NCBI GenBank assembly: GCA_023228985.1
Contig: JALOAC010000009.1
Coordinates: 19,492-83,491, forward strand
Reading direction: 5' to 3'
Length of the DNA: 64,000 nucleotides
From: Thiopseudomonas sp.
GTDB lineage: Bacteria > Pseudomonadota > Gammaproteobacteria > Pseudomonadales > Pseudomonadaceae
Shown: piece after piece, positions 46,162 to 55,761 of the stretch
Numbering within the stretch: the stretch's first letter is position 1
Layout: every line of letters starts with the position of its first letter
Translations under genes and position numbers: made by a program
Notes under the pieces: model-generated
Databases searched by the model: none
What the model saw: the letters and a program-made list of their open reading frames with translations, nothing else
Told to the model about the DNA's origin: nothing

Positions 46162-47763
46162 ATGTCATATCAGAACGAAATTAAGGCAATTGCCGCTGTT
46201 GTAGAAAAAGCTGGTAGCAGCTGGAAGGCGATTAACCCAGAGTTTGCCGCTCGCATGCGTTACCAGAACCGTTTCAAAACAGGTTTAGATATCGCCAAGT
46301 ACACTGCAGCCATCATGCGCAAAGACATGGCTGAGTATGATGCTGACACCTCCAAGTACACCCAATCACTGGGTTGCTGGCACGGTTTCATTGGTCAGCA
46401 GAAGCTGATCGCCATTAAAAAGCACTTACAAACCACTAACAAGCGCTACCTCTACCTCTCCGGTTGGATGGTTGCTGCATTGCGCTCTGAGTTTGGCCCA
46501 CTGCCTGACCAGTCCATGCACGAAAAGAACAGTGTTGCTGCACTGATCGAAGAGCTATACACCTTCTTGCGTCAAGCGGATACCCGTGAACTCGACATGC
46601 TGTTCACCGCGCTAGACAAAGCACGCAAAGCGGGCGACAAAGCTGCAGAAGCTAAGCTGCTAGACCAAATCGAAAACTTCGAAACGCACGTTGTGCCAAT
46701 TATTGCTGACATCGACGCTGGTTTCGGTAACGAAGAAGCCACCTACTTGATGGCTAAGCAAATGATCGAAGCCGGTGCCTGTGCCCTGCAGATCGAAAAC
46801 CAAGTATCTGACGAGAAGCAGTGCGGTCACCAGGACGGTAAAGTAACTGTTCCACACGCCGACTTCATCGCCAAAATTAACGCGCTACGTTACGCTTTCC
46901 TAGAGTTAGGTGTTGACGACGGCGTTATCGTTGCTCGTACTGACTCCCTAGGTGCTGGCCTGACCAAGCAAATCGCTGTGACCAATGAGCCAGGCGACTT
47001 GGGCGACCAGTACAACAGCTTCCTTGATGGCGAGTACATCAACGACGCAAGCGAAATCGAAAACGGTGACGTGGTTGTTAAGTCAAACGGTAAGCTGCTC
47101 AAGCCTGCACGTTTGGCCAGCGGCCTGTTCCAGTTCCGTGAAAACACCGGTGTTGACCGTGTTGTTCTGGACTGCATCACCTCGCTACAAAACGGTGCTG
47201 ACCTGCTGTGGATCGAAACTGAAATGCCACACGTTGGCCAGATCAAAGGCATGGTTGACGAAATTCGTAAAGTGGTTCCAGACGCTAAGCTGGTGTACAA
47301 CAACAGCCCATCGTTCAACTGGACACTGAACTTCCGTCAGCAAGTGTACGATGACTGGGTAGCTGCTGGTAAAGACGTATCCAAGTACGATCGTGACCGC
47401 CTGATGAGTGCTGACTACGACGGTACTGACCTGTGTAACGAAGCCGATGCACGCATCCAGAGCTTCCAGAAAGATGCAGCGCGCGAAGCGGGTATCTTCC
47501 ACCACTTGATCACTCTGCCTACGTACCACACTGCAGCGCTGTCAACTGACAACCTCGCTAAAGGCTACTTCGGTGAAGAAGGCATGTTGGCGTACGTTGA
47601 AGGTGTTCAGCGTAAAGAAATCCGTCAGGGCATTGCCTGTGTTCGTCACCAGAACATGGCGGGTTCTGACATCGGTGATACTCATAAAGAGTACTTCTCC
47701 GGTGACGCAGCGCTGAAAGCAAGCGGCGAAGACAACACCATGAACCAGTTCGACAACGTTTAA
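46162..47763 (+). CDS. aceA: Isocitrate lyase
   Basis: A 533-residue enzyme splitting isocitrate into glyoxylate and succinate in the glyoxylate shunt. KQCGHQ (219-224) is the catalytic cysteine signature; ADIDAGFGN and VARTDSLGA are metal and substrate strands. It is of the long Pseudomonas type. The start at 46162 has AAGGA upstream; the frame is open further up. Composition is slightly richer in G/C codons than its neighbours, as usual for highly expressed genes. A strong terminator follows. Confidence 0.96.
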   Translation: MSYQNEIKAIAAVVEKAGSSWKAINPEFAARMRYQNRFKTGLDIAKYTAAIMRKDMAEYDADTSKYTQSLGCWHGFIGQQKLIAIKKHLQTTNKRYLYLSGWMVAALRSEFGPLPDQSMHEKNSVAALIEELYTFLRQADTRELDMLFTALDKARKAGDKAAEAKLLDQIENFETHVVPIIADIDAGFGNEEATYLMAKQMIEAGACALQIENQVSDEKQCGHQDGKVTVPHADFIAKINALRYAFLELGVDDGVIVARTDSLGAGLTKQIAVTNEPGDLGDQYNSFLDGEYINDASEIENGDVVVKSNGKLLKPARLASGLFQFRENTGVDRVVLDCITSLQNGADLLWIETEMPHVGQIKGMVDEIRKVVPDAKLVYNNSPSFNWTLNFRQQVYDDWVAAGKDVSKYDRDRLMSADYDGTDLCNEADARIQSFQKDAAREAGIFHHLITLPTYHTAALSTDNLAKGYFGEEGMLAYVEGVQRKEIRQGIACVRHQNMAGSDIGDTHKEYFSGDAALKASGEDNTMNQFDNV

Positions 47764-47792
47764 GTTGTAACTGTTTCAGAGTGCTGCACAAA

Positions 47793-47820
47793 AACCCCTA
47801 ACTTCGGTTAGGGGTTTTTT
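47793..47820 (+). terminator. Terminator of aceA
   Basis: AACCCCTAAC and GTTAGGGGTT form a 10-bp stem around TTCG, followed by TTTT. It is 30 bases after the aceA stop. Confidence 0.95.
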
Positions 47821-47918
47821 ATTGTCTATTTTCTACTACTGATGTGGCATTTTCTTATTGCTAGCCAAGCCTCATAGTCAAAGCTGTAAGCAATCTTATC
47901 TCTCAGCCGGACACCGCT

Positions 47919-49571
47919 ATGGGCGCCAAAATTATTCTAAATATTGCTGGCGGTGTAGCCTTACTTCTGTGGGGCCTGCACATGGTCAACACCGGCATAG
48001 TGCGAGCGTTTGGCACACGTCTTAGGCGCGGGCTGGGAAAGGTGCTAAAAAACCCTGTACAGGCTTTTGCTGCGGGCATCGGTGTCACCGCTATCTTACA
48101 AAGCAGTACCGCTACGGCTTTGATGCTCAGCTCCTTCTCGGCCACTGGCCTAGTTGCTTTGGCTCCAGCACTAGCGGTTATGCTCGGAGCTAACGTAGGA
48201 ACGACCCTCATTGTGCAGGTGCTTTCCTTCGATGCTTCCGCCCTTTCTCCCTTATTGATTATTGCTGGCTTTATTACCTTCAAGCGCAGCAAGCAAACGC
48301 TTATCAAAGATTTGGGTCGAGTCGCCATTGGTTTAGGTTTGATGCTGTTATCGCTGGGTTTACTGGTCGATAGTTTGGTGCCGGTACAAAACTCACCCAT
48401 TGCCCAACAGCTGTTTAACGCCATGACAGACGAGCCCGTACTGACTCTTTTCGTGGCCGCAATACTGACCTGGGTTGCCCACTCCAGCGTTGCTACGGTT
48501 TTATTGACCATGTCACTCGCTGCATCTGGACTGGTTACGCCACTGGCTTCGATGGCGTTGGTGCTAGGCGCCAACCTAGGTAGCGCACTGAATCCATTGC
48601 TAGAAGGTCTGGGAAGCGCCAACCCTGCCCACAAACGCATGCCGTTGGGCAATCTAATCAACCGCATCCTGGGCTGCTTGATTTTTTTGCCTTTATTACC
48701 CTTTATAGCCGAATCACTCGCAGTTTTTGATAACAATCCAGCACGCCTAACGGCAAACTTTCACGTTTTATTTAACGTGGTGATGGCTATTATTTTTCTA
48801 TTGCCGCTGGGCTTAATTGCAAAACTATTAGAACGCTTACTACCAGACAAGAAAATAACTGATGATCCTGCGATACCTATTTACCTAGATAAGCAAGCTC
48901 TAAGCAACCCCGCTGTCGCGCTAGCCTGTGCAACACGCGAAACCATGCGCATGGGCGACTTGATTGAGCAGATGTTGCAAAACACCATTACCGCCATTAT
49001 GAACAACGACCGGAAAATGGTCGCGCATATCTCACTGATGGACGACTCTGTTGATCGTCTGCATGAAACCATCAAGCTTTATGTGGTGAAAATAACTCAG
49101 AACAGCCTTGAGGATCACGAAAACCGCCGAGCTATGGAGATCCACAGTCTGTCGATCAACCTTGAGCATATCGGCGATATTATTGATAAAAACCTGATGG
49201 AATTAGCCAGCAAAAAAATCAAGCATCAACTGCAGTTTTCTGATGAAGGGGCGCAAGAAATAATTGAGTTCCACCACGTTGTGGTCAACAACCTCAAATG
49301 GGCAATGGCAGTGTTTTTATCGGGCGATGTCAAATCAGCACGCATGCTGTTAGCGGAGAAATCACGTATTCGTGAATTAGAACTGAGAGCCTCAGAAAAC
49401 CATATAAAAAGGCTTAAAGAAGAACGTCTAGCCAGCTTAGAAACCAGCTCGTTGCACTTGGATATTATTCGAGATTTAAAGCGCATTCATTCGCACATTT
49501 GCTCAACCGCCTACCCTGTTTTGGAGGCGGCTGGCGAACTTAACAAAAGCCGCTTAAAGGCCCAACCTTAA
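47919..49571 (+). CDS. Na/Pi cotransporter family protein with PhoU domain
   Basis: A 550-residue protein. The N-terminal 310 residues form two inverted membrane repeats, each with a QSSTAT-type motif (LQSSTATALML, then VAHSSVATVLLTMSL), as in NptA/YjbB transporters. Residues 340-540 are a helical PhoU-like domain. It probably exports or imports phosphate in a sodium-dependent manner. No pho genes are nearby. Monocistronic; convergent with lapA. Confidence 0.88.
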   Translation: MGAKIILNIAGGVALLLWGLHMVNTGIVRAFGTRLRRGLGKVLKNPVQAFAAGIGVTAILQSSTATALMLSSFSATGLVALAPALAVMLGANVGTTLIVQVLSFDASALSPLLIIAGFITFKRSKQTLIKDLGRVAIGLGLMLLSLGLLVDSLVPVQNSPIAQQLFNAMTDEPVLTLFVAAILTWVAHSSVATVLLTMSLAASGLVTPLASMALVLGANLGSALNPLLEGLGSANPAHKRMPLGNLINRILGCLIFLPLLPFIAESLAVFDNNPARLTANFHVLFNVVMAIIFLLPLGLIAKLLERLLPDKKITDDPAIPIYLDKQALSNPAVALACATRETMRMGDLIEQMLQNTITAIMNNDRKMVAHISLMDDSVDRLHETIKLYVVKITQNSLEDHENRRAMEIHSLSINLEHIGDIIDKNLMELASKKIKHQLQFSDEGAQEIIEFHHVVVNNLKWAMAVFLSGDVKSARMLLAEKSRIRELELRASENHIKRLKEERLASLETSSLHLDIIRDLKRIHSHICSTAYPVLEAAGELNKSRLKAQP

Positions 49572-49577
49572 TTAGAA

Positions 49578-49892
49578 TTAGCTCTGGCTTACTTCGGCAA
49601 GATTTGTTTTTTCTTGGCTATTTTTTTGCTCTAATCTAAGCTTATCAAGCTGCTTGGCTTGCTTGCGGAACTTATGCTCTAAGCCTTTGCTACGCAACCA
49701 ATTTATTGCAAAGCCAACAATTAAACCTACAACAAAAACAACCAATACAAAGAGAGCTAAAGGTAAATCAGGGGTTTCCTTGCCCATTAATGAAAGATGT
49801 ACCAGCTGCCGGTTTTCCATAGTAAACAGCAAGACAACCAAAGCAACAGCCAACAAGAAAACAAAAACAATGGCACGTTTTATTTTTTGCAT
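49578..49892 (-). CDS. lapA: LapA-domain membrane protein
   Basis: A 104-residue protein with two N-terminal transmembrane helices (5-25 and 45-65) and a C-terminal coiled coil (EHKFRKQAKQLDKLRLEQKN). ENRQLVHLSLMG between the helices is typical of the LapA/DUF1049 family. In enteric bacteria LapA acts with LapB in LPS assembly; the lapA-after-ihfB order is widely conserved, but lapB is not present in this window. Confidence 0.85.
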   Translation of the reverse strand: MQKIKRAIVFVFLLAVALVVLLFTMENRQLVHLSLMGKETPDLPLALFVLVVFVVGLIVGFAINWLRSKGLEHKFRKQAKQLDKLRLEQKNSQEKTNLAEVSQS

Positions 49893-49906
49893 AATATTCT
49901 CAGTTT

Positions 49907-50191
49907 CTACTTAACTGTATTCACACGTTCGCGCAGTTCTTTACCCGGTTTAAAGTGCGGCACATATTTACCTTCCAACACCACCGACTCACCCGTTTTT
50001 GGATTACGCCCTGTGCGTGGTGCGCGATAGTTTAACGCAAAACTACCAAAACCGCGTACTTCTATACGCTCGCCATCTGCCAAAGCTTGGGTCATTTGTT
50101 CCAGCAAAGCCTTTACTGCTAGCTCAATATCGCGCACCGATAATTGATCTTGCTTGGTTGCTATACGCTCAACCAACTCAGATTTGGTCAT
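49907..50191 (-). CDS. ihfB: Integration host factor beta subunit
   Basis: A 94-residue DNA-bending protein. It begins MTKSELVERIA, and GFGSFALNYRAPRTGRNPKTG is the beta-arm with the conserved Pro that intercalates between bases. IHF shapes promoters and, relevant here, CRISPR leaders of type I-E and I-F systems. lapA follows by 14 bases. rpsA, often upstream, is not present; instead a structured non-coding element lies upstream. Confidence 0.97.
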   Translation of the reverse strand: MTKSELVERIATKQDQLSVRDIELAVKALLEQMTQALADGERIEVRGFGSFALNYRAPRTGRNPKTGESVVLEGKYVPHFKPGKELRERVNTVK

Positions 50192-50336
50192 CTGTATATC
50201 CCTTTATTAGTGTTTTGCACATTATTTAACATGCATAGGTTGATTTGAACAGTAGCTAAACAGATTTTTGCAATGTAAATCAACTAAATAACTATAAGCA
50301 CTACAACAAGTTAGCGCAATATCAAAACACTAAGAA

Positions 50337-50582
50337 GCCTCTGAATAACTACCTGCGTAGCTACCACCGCGTTAAAAACGTACTCACAATCTTTAGATTG
50401 AACGTGCTTTAGCACGGCCCGAAGGGGGAGTGAAGCGAATAAAATGCTCATTTACACATGTAAACTGCGCTTTTTCGTACGTTTTGACTCGCTAGCGCTC
50501 GCCCTTCGGGCCAGCCTTTGGCTGTTACTCCCGTTGGTCGTTGCGCCTTATGTTAGCGTCCTCGGTAACGTTATTCAGAGGC
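50337..50582. mobile_element. Structured non-coding element with terminal inverted repeats, MITE-like
   Basis: Terminal repeats GCCTCTGAATAAC (50337-50349) and GTTATTCAGAGGC (50570-50582) are perfect 13-mers that bound 246 bp. Inside are GGCCCGAAGGG (50416-50426) with CCCTTCGGGCC (50502-50512), AAAACGTAC (50375-50383) with GTACGTTTT (50477-50485), and the small hairpin CAATCTTTAGATTG. No transposase is encoded. It fits a miniature inverted-repeat element or another mobile structured repeat in the 418-bp gap between ihfB and nfuA; no flanking target duplication was identified. Confidence 0.6.
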
Positions 50583-50609
50583 CCCCTAAGGTCGAACCAT
50601 TTTTGAGCT

Positions 50610-51194
50610 TTAGCGATAATAAGCGTTGTCGCGATAAGAGTGGTCAGTTACATCACGCACACCTTTAATTTCCGGCAAGCGCTCCATCAGGGTCTTTTCA
50701 ATACCTTCTTTCAAAGTCAGATCAGCTTGACCACAACCTTGACAACCACCGCCAAAACGCAAAATAGCAATGCCATTATCTATATCGACCAGACTAACCT
50801 GACCACCATGACTGGCCAAACCTGGGTTAATTTCCGTTTGGATGTAGTAACTCACTTTCTCTTCCAAAGGGCTATCATCATTAACCATCGGCAGTTTGGC
50901 ATTAGGTGCTTTAATGGTTAACTGACCACCCATTTTGTCAGTAGTAAAATCAACTACGGCATCTTCTAAAAACGGGATGCTGGGGCGATCAATCCAAGCC
51001 GTGAAATCCGCATAGCCGATGACTTCATCTTCTGGGTTTTGATCATCTGGCTTGCAATATGACAAGCAGGTTTCTGCATAAGGTGTACCCGGTTGGGTAA
51101 TAAATATGCGCACGCCAATACCTGGGGCATTTTGCTTGCTTAACAGGTCAGCTAAGTAAGTCTGTGCAGCTGCTGTGATGGTGATAATGCTCAT
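50610..51194 (-). CDS. nfuA: Fe/S biogenesis carrier NfuA
   Basis: A 194-residue protein: a degenerate A-type (HesB-like) domain at 1-95 and a Nfu domain at 105-190 with C151-x-x-C154 (GGGCQGCGQAD), which bridges a 4Fe-4S cluster between two monomers. It delivers clusters under oxidative stress or iron limitation. GAGGAACC precedes the ATG. Monocistronic. Confidence 0.95.
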   Translation of the reverse strand: MSIITITAAAQTYLADLLSKQNAPGIGVRIFITQPGTPYAETCLSYCKPDDQNPEDEVIGYADFTAWIDRPSIPFLEDAVVDFTTDKMGGQLTIKAPNAKLPMVNDDSPLEEKVSYYIQTEINPGLASHGGQVSLVDIDNGIAILRFGGGCQGCGQADLTLKEGIEKTLMERLPEIKGVRDVTDHSYRDNAYYR

Positions 51195-51356
51195 CGTGGT
51201 TCCTCATAAGATTCATTAATGTATGGAGGCTGGGTTTTTGCGAATTATAAGAAAAACCACCCTCACACTAATAGGTAAGATTGTGCCCAGTGTACGCAAA
51301 AACAGGATAAAAATAAAGACCCACCAAACAAGTCAAGTATATTTAAATTTTCGGGT

Positions 51357-52025
51357 TTAGATTTTCACCTCAGCAAAACTGGCTACTGTTTGATGATCGC
51401 CTAATACTCCCCCCTCACGCGCAAGACCACAGGTTTGCATACCCGCTGCCTCTGCCGCATCCAGCTCCTGCACGATATCGGATAAAAACAAAATGCTGTC
51501 TGCAGGCATAGCTATCGCATCGGCGATACGCTGGTAGGACTCCCGTTCACGCTTTGCGCCACTAGTGGTGTCAAAATAGTCCGTAAATAACGACGTTAAA
51601 TCACCCGCCACGCTGTAACCAAAAATCAGTTTCTGCGCTTCGATCGAGCCGGATGAGTACACATACAGCTGTAAACCCATCGCATGCCATTGCTGCAAAG
51701 CATTCACGGCATCAGCATACACATGCCCTTGCAGTGCACCACTGAGATAGCCTTCACGCCAGATTTTACCTTGCACGTCTTTTAAAACCGTCGCTTTACG
51801 ATCTTCAGCCATCCATTGCACTAAAATCTCTGCCACACGAACAGGATCAGCCTCCGGCTCTTGCGCTTCAAGACGCACCGTCTCCAGTTGCTCGTTCAGC
51901 TCTGCTGCGTGTTGCTGTACGTAATCCTTCATCCGCTCACGGGCATAAGGAAACAGCACATCATAAACAAAACTTATCGAGCTGGTCGTACCTTCGATAT
52001 CCGTCAGAATTGCCTGTACCGCCAC
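51357..52025 (-). CDS. mtnC: Enolase-phosphatase E1 of methionine salvage
   Basis: A 222-residue HAD enzyme. ILTDIEGTTSSISFVYDVLFPYA contains the nucleophile region (DIEGT), YVYSSGSIEAQK the Ser of HAD motif II, and FLSDIVQELDAAEAAG motif IV. It converts the diketo phosphate to acireductone. GTG start with GGAGGACTAAAC upstream, two bases after mtnD stops. Last gene of the operon. Confidence 0.95.
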   Translation of the reverse strand: MAVQAILTDIEGTTSSISFVYDVLFPYARERMKDYVQQHAAELNEQLETVRLEAQEPEADPVRVAEILVQWMAEDRKATVLKDVQGKIWREGYLSGALQGHVYADAVNALQQWHAMGLQLYVYSSGSIEAQKLIFGYSVAGDLTSLFTDYFDTTSGAKRERESYQRIADAIAMPADSILFLSDIVQELDAAEAAGMQTCGLAREGGVLGDHQTVASFAEVKI

Positions 52026-52027
52026 GT

Positions 52028-52573
52028 TTAGTCCTCCAGCAGTGGATAAAGCGCCGTAACCGTATCACCCGTATAGTGCGCCACCCAACCTTCGGGGTTA
52101 TTAAACAAACGAATCGCCGTAAAGCGCGGATGCTCACCCATATCAAACCAATGCTTGGCACCCGCTGGTACGGAAATCAAATCACCCCGCTCGCACAACA
52201 CAGAGTAAACCTGCTCATCGACATGCAGATTAAACAAACCACGTCCAGCAACGAAAAACCGTACTTCATCCTCGTTGTGCGTGTGCTCTTCAAGAAACTT
52301 CGCGCGTAATTCAGTTTTTTGCGGATGCTGTTCATCTACGCTGATGACATCGACTGCCACATAGCCCCCTTCTTGCTTTAAGCGCTCAATGTCGTCTCGA
52401 TAAGCCGCTAACACTTCCTCGGTTGTGGACTGCGCAGTAATCGGCTGATTAGCCTGCCAACGTTCAAAGCGAACACCTATTTCCGCCAGCGCACTGCTGA
52501 TATCTTCCAGATGATTTAACAGTTTCACCGGTTGTTTTGGGCTACTGCTGTGATAAACACATAAATGACTCAT
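52028..52573 (-). CDS. mtnD: Acireductone dioxygenase
   Basis: A 181-residue cupin enzyme. EEHTHNEDEVRFFVAGRGLF supplies the metal ligands HxH and Glu, and AKHWFDMGE the third His. With Fe it yields the keto acid precursor of methionine, with Ni an off-pathway product. It lies between mtnB and mtnC. Confidence 0.95.
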   Translation of the reverse strand: MSHLCVYHSSSPKQPVKLLNHLEDISSALAEIGVRFERWQANQPITAQSTTEEVLAAYRDDIERLKQEGGYVAVDVISVDEQHPQKTELRAKFLEEHTHNEDEVRFFVAGRGLFNLHVDEQVYSVLCERGDLISVPAGAKHWFDMGEHPRFTAIRLFNNPEGWVAHYTGDTVTALYPLLED

Positions 52574-52620
52574 ACATGCACCTTTATCTTAATGTTTTAA
52601 TTGGGTTTTCAAGCGGCAGC

Positions 52621-53241
52621 TTAAACAGCTCTGAGCGCTCTTAGCTTCAACTCACAGGCAAACAAGGCTTCAAAAGCCTCAATATGCCGCAGCGCATCGC
52701 TCATTTGTGCGCCCCAGGTATACAAACCATGACCACGGATTAAGTAACCAACACAGTCAGGATGTGTATCCAACCACTGTTGCACTTGCGCTGCTAAACG
52801 AGGAATCGTCTGGTCATTAGCAAAAATCGGCACCACCAGAGTCGACTCATGTGTGGTATAGCCGGTAAATGCTTTTTGCAGTTCATAGCCATGTAAGCGC
52901 AACTCTGTGCTCTGCTCTAATAACGACAGCACACAGGCATCGTTAGAATGGGTATGCAATACAGCGCCAATCTCGGCACGCCACTGATATAGCTGCGTAT
53001 GCAGCAAGGTTTCGGCTGAGGGTTTCTTACCTTCTTCCAAGCTTTGCCCCTGCCAGTCAACGACGAGCACATCTTCAGCCGTTAACTCTCCTTTATGCCG
53101 ACCTGACACCGTCAATAACGCCTGCTCGGCTGATAAGCGCGTTGAATAATTACTGCTGGTCGCTGGCGACCAACCCTGACGGTATAAAAATTGTCCAGCT
53201 TGGATAATTTGCTGGGTTAGATGTTTACGCTGTTTGTCCAT
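52621..53241 (-). CDS. mtnB: Methylthioribulose-1-phosphate dehydratase
   Basis: A 206-residue class II aldolase-fold enzyme. WSPATSSNYSTR, SGRHKGEL and AVLHTHSNDACVLS (with the zinc-binding HTH) mark the active site, and LIRGHGLYTWG supplies the third His. Its start overlaps the end of the MFS gene by 17 bases. mtnA and mtnK are not in the window. Confidence 0.94.
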   Translation of the reverse strand: MDKQRKHLTQQIIQAGQFLYRQGWSPATSSNYSTRLSAEQALLTVSGRHKGELTAEDVLVVDWQGQSLEEGKKPSAETLLHTQLYQWRAEIGAVLHTHSNDACVLSLLEQSTELRLHGYELQKAFTGYTTHESTLVVPIFANDQTIPRLAAQVQQWLDTHPDCVGYLIRGHGLYTWGAQMSDALRHIEAFEALFACELKLRALRAV

Positions 53242-54427
53242 TTCGATGCTCGGTTAATCCCATCCACACAATAATCAACGCCATAGTAGCAGCGCCAGCT
53301 GCGACAGCAAAAGTTCCTGCCGCGCCCGCCGCACTCCACATATAGCCTGCATAGAGTGCACCAATAGCTGCACCCACACCAGATAATGACACATACAGCG
53401 CTTGCCCCTGCCCTTGCCTGTTGCTAGGGAGCTGACGCTGAACAAACTGCATTGCCGCAGCGTGAAAACTGCCAAAGGTTGCCGCATGTAAAATCTGGAT
53501 CACAATCAACCATAACAATTGATCCGCCAGATAACCTAAGGCTAACCAACGCACGGCGGCTAGGGCAAAACTCGCTAACAATACGTGTCGCAGACTAAAA
53601 CGCAACAACAATTTGGGCATATAAATAAACAAGCCAATTTCAGCCAGCACACCCAACGACCAAAGCCAGCCTACCGCACTGCGGCTATAACCCAACTCCG
53701 TTAAATACACTGACAAAAACGTATAATACGGGCCGTGGGAGATTTGCATCAACATAACGGCCAAATAAAACACCCCTATCGGGCGCTGCTGCAAATAGCT
53801 GATGAACCCATAGCCAACCTGACTTTGAAGTCGCGCGGTTTGGGTTTTCGCTTTGGGAACTAGCAGACTGCTAAGCCAAATTCCCAGCATGATTAAACAA
53901 ACCAGCCACGGAAAACTATCCAAGCCCAAATCAGCAAATACATAACCCAGCAGCACTACGGTAATAATAAAACCCACCGAGCCCCATAGACGGATACGGC
54001 TGTAGTCTTGCGGTCGTTGACTCAAGTGTTCAAAGGTAATGACTTCAAACTGTGGCAAAATCGCGTGCCAGAAAAACGCATGTACGAACATCACCAATGC
54101 CAGCCAAGCATAGCTTTTACTGATAAAAATCAGGCTAAATCCAAACAATGTCAATAAAGCGCCCCAGCGTACGATCCGTAAACGCTGCCCGGTTTTATCT
54201 CCTAACCAACCCCATAAATTCGGTGCCAAGCAACGCATCAGCATCGGCATGGCCACCAGCTCACCTATGCGTGCAGGACTAAAACCCAGGTGCGCAAAAT
54301 ATAGCGGCACGTAAGGCGCTATTGCACCTAACAGAGCAAAGTAGAAGAAATAAAAATTAGATAAGCGCCAATAGGGCATGGGCAAATATGTATTAGGTGG
54401 GTGAATAGGTGCTGTAGAGACTGTCAC
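53225..54427 (-). CDS. MFS transporter linked to methionine salvage
   Basis: A 400-residue protein with twelve predicted helices in the style of MFS_1_like/HcaT transporters (GDKTGQRLRIVRW after helix 2, GSVGFIITVVLLG in helix 5). Its 3' end overlaps mtnB, so it belongs to the same transcript; uptake of methylthioadenosine or a related sulfur nucleoside is a possibility, inferred only from context. The start is uncertain: a GTG at 54427 or ATG at 54379, neither with a strong ribosome binding site. Confidence 0.8.
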   Translation of the reverse strand: MTVSTAPIHPPNTYLPMPYWRLSNFYFFYFALLGAIAPYVPLYFAHLGFSPARIGELVAMPMLMRCLAPNLWGWLGDKTGQRLRIVRWGALLTLFGFSLIFISKSYAWLALVMFVHAFFWHAILPQFEVITFEHLSQRPQDYSRIRLWGSVGFIITVVLLGYVFADLGLDSFPWLVCLIMLGIWLSSLLVPKAKTQTARLQSQVGYGFISYLQQRPIGVFYLAVMLMQISHGPYYTFLSVYLTELGYSRSAVGWLWSLGVLAEIGLFIYMPKLLLRFSLRHVLLASFALAAVRWLALGYLADQLLWLIVIQILHAATFGSFHAAAMQFVQRQLPSNRQGQGQALYVSLSGVGAAIGALYAGYMWSAAGAAGTFAVAAGAATMALIIVWMGLTEHRNGQTA

Positions 54428-54461
54428 TAAAGGTTCATATCTACAACACCAGTCTTTAGCT

Positions 54462-55553
54462 TTACAACTGCTTCAGCACAGGAATCGTTACGCTGACATC
54501 CGCATTCTGGCCGCGCTGGCGTAAAAAATGGTCCATTAACACCATCGCCATCATCGCTTCCGCAATGGGCGTAGCGCGGATACCGACACAGGGATCATGC
54601 CGGCCTTTAGTGATCATCTCTACGGCTTCGCCGCTGGCCGTAATAGTACGTCCCGGCACAGTGATGCTTGAGGTGGGCTTTAACGCAATATGTGCCACAA
54701 TCGGCTGGCCCGAGGAGATGCCACCTAAAACGCCACCGGCATGGTTGGACAAAAACCCTTCTGGCATCATTTCATCGCGGTGTTCAGTACCGCGCTGCGC
54801 AACACAGGCAAAACCATCACCTATTTCAACGCCTTTCACCGCATTAATGCTCATTAACGCATGAGCCAGCTCGGCATCTAAGCGATCAAAAATCGGCTCG
54901 CCCAGCCCAGGCATCACCCCGTCAGCGACCACAGTGATTTTTGCACCCACTGAATCTTGGTCACGACGCAACTGATCCATATAGGCTTCCAGTTCAGCCA
55001 CTTTTTCACTGTTAGGACTAAAAAAGGCATTGTTATGCACTTCATCCCACGACTGAAAAGGAATCTCAATGGGCCCAAGCTGACTCATATAGCCACGAAC
55101 TTGAATGCCTTTAGTAGCAAGGTATTTCTTAGCTATCGCACCCGCAGCTACACGCATAGCCGTTTCGCGGGCTGAGCTGCGCCCACCACCACGATAATCA
55201 CGCACACCGTACTTGTGTTGATAGCTATAGTCCGCATGCGCTGGACGGAATAAGTCTTGAATCGCCGAGTAGTCTTTGGAGCGTTGATCGGTATTACGGA
55301 TTAGTAAACCAATCGGACAGCCCGTGGTAACACCTTCAAATACACCGGACAGGATTTCGACCTCATCGGCTTCTTGTCGCTGTGTTGTATGACGGCTGGT
55401 GCCGGGTTTGCGCCGGTCCAAATCATGCTGCAAGTCCGCTGTAGTTAACGGCATACCGGGCGGACAGCCATCAACAATGGCCATCAACCCTGGGCCATGG
55501 CTTTCGCCCGCCGTGGTCACCGTAAATAATTTGCCAAAGCTATTGCCCGACAT
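54462..55553 (-). CDS. aroC: Chorismate synthase
   Basis: A 363-residue FMN-dependent enzyme that forms chorismate from EPSP, the last shared step in aromatic amino acid synthesis. GESHGPGLMAIVDGCPPG, RRPG-like RRKPGTSRHTTQRQE, YRGGGRSSARETAMRVAAG and the KGRHDPCVG motif near the C-terminus are all present. Full length. It lies 34 bases upstream of the MFS start on the same strand; a separate promoter is likely. Confidence 0.97.
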   Translation of the reverse strand: MSGNSFGKLFTVTTAGESHGPGLMAIVDGCPPGMPLTTADLQHDLDRRKPGTSRHTTQRQEADEVEILSGVFEGVTTGCPIGLLIRNTDQRSKDYSAIQDLFRPAHADYSYQHKYGVRDYRGGGRSSARETAMRVAAGAIAKKYLATKGIQVRGYMSQLGPIEIPFQSWDEVHNNAFFSPNSEKVAELEAYMDQLRRDQDSVGAKITVVADGVMPGLGEPIFDRLDAELAHALMSINAVKGVEIGDGFACVAQRGTEHRDEMMPEGFLSNHAGGVLGGISSGQPIVAHIALKPTSSITVPGRTITASGEAVEMITKGRHDPCVGIRATPIAEAMMAMVLMDHFLRQRGQNADVSVTIPVLKQL

Positions 55554-55761
55554 CGCAACACTCCATCACAACGATTAAAAGCCGAATTATACCCTTGCTT
55601 AAGCTTTGCTTGCACGCTGCTAAAGGTCAAATGCAGAACAAACTGTTTTTTTTCACAGCAAAATAAAAACTTTAATTACAAACAGATAGCACATTGCTAG
55701 TCTATAGTTATCTCATTTGCAGCCGAGACAGCGGCTATACTTGAACCTTTAAAGCTATGCT

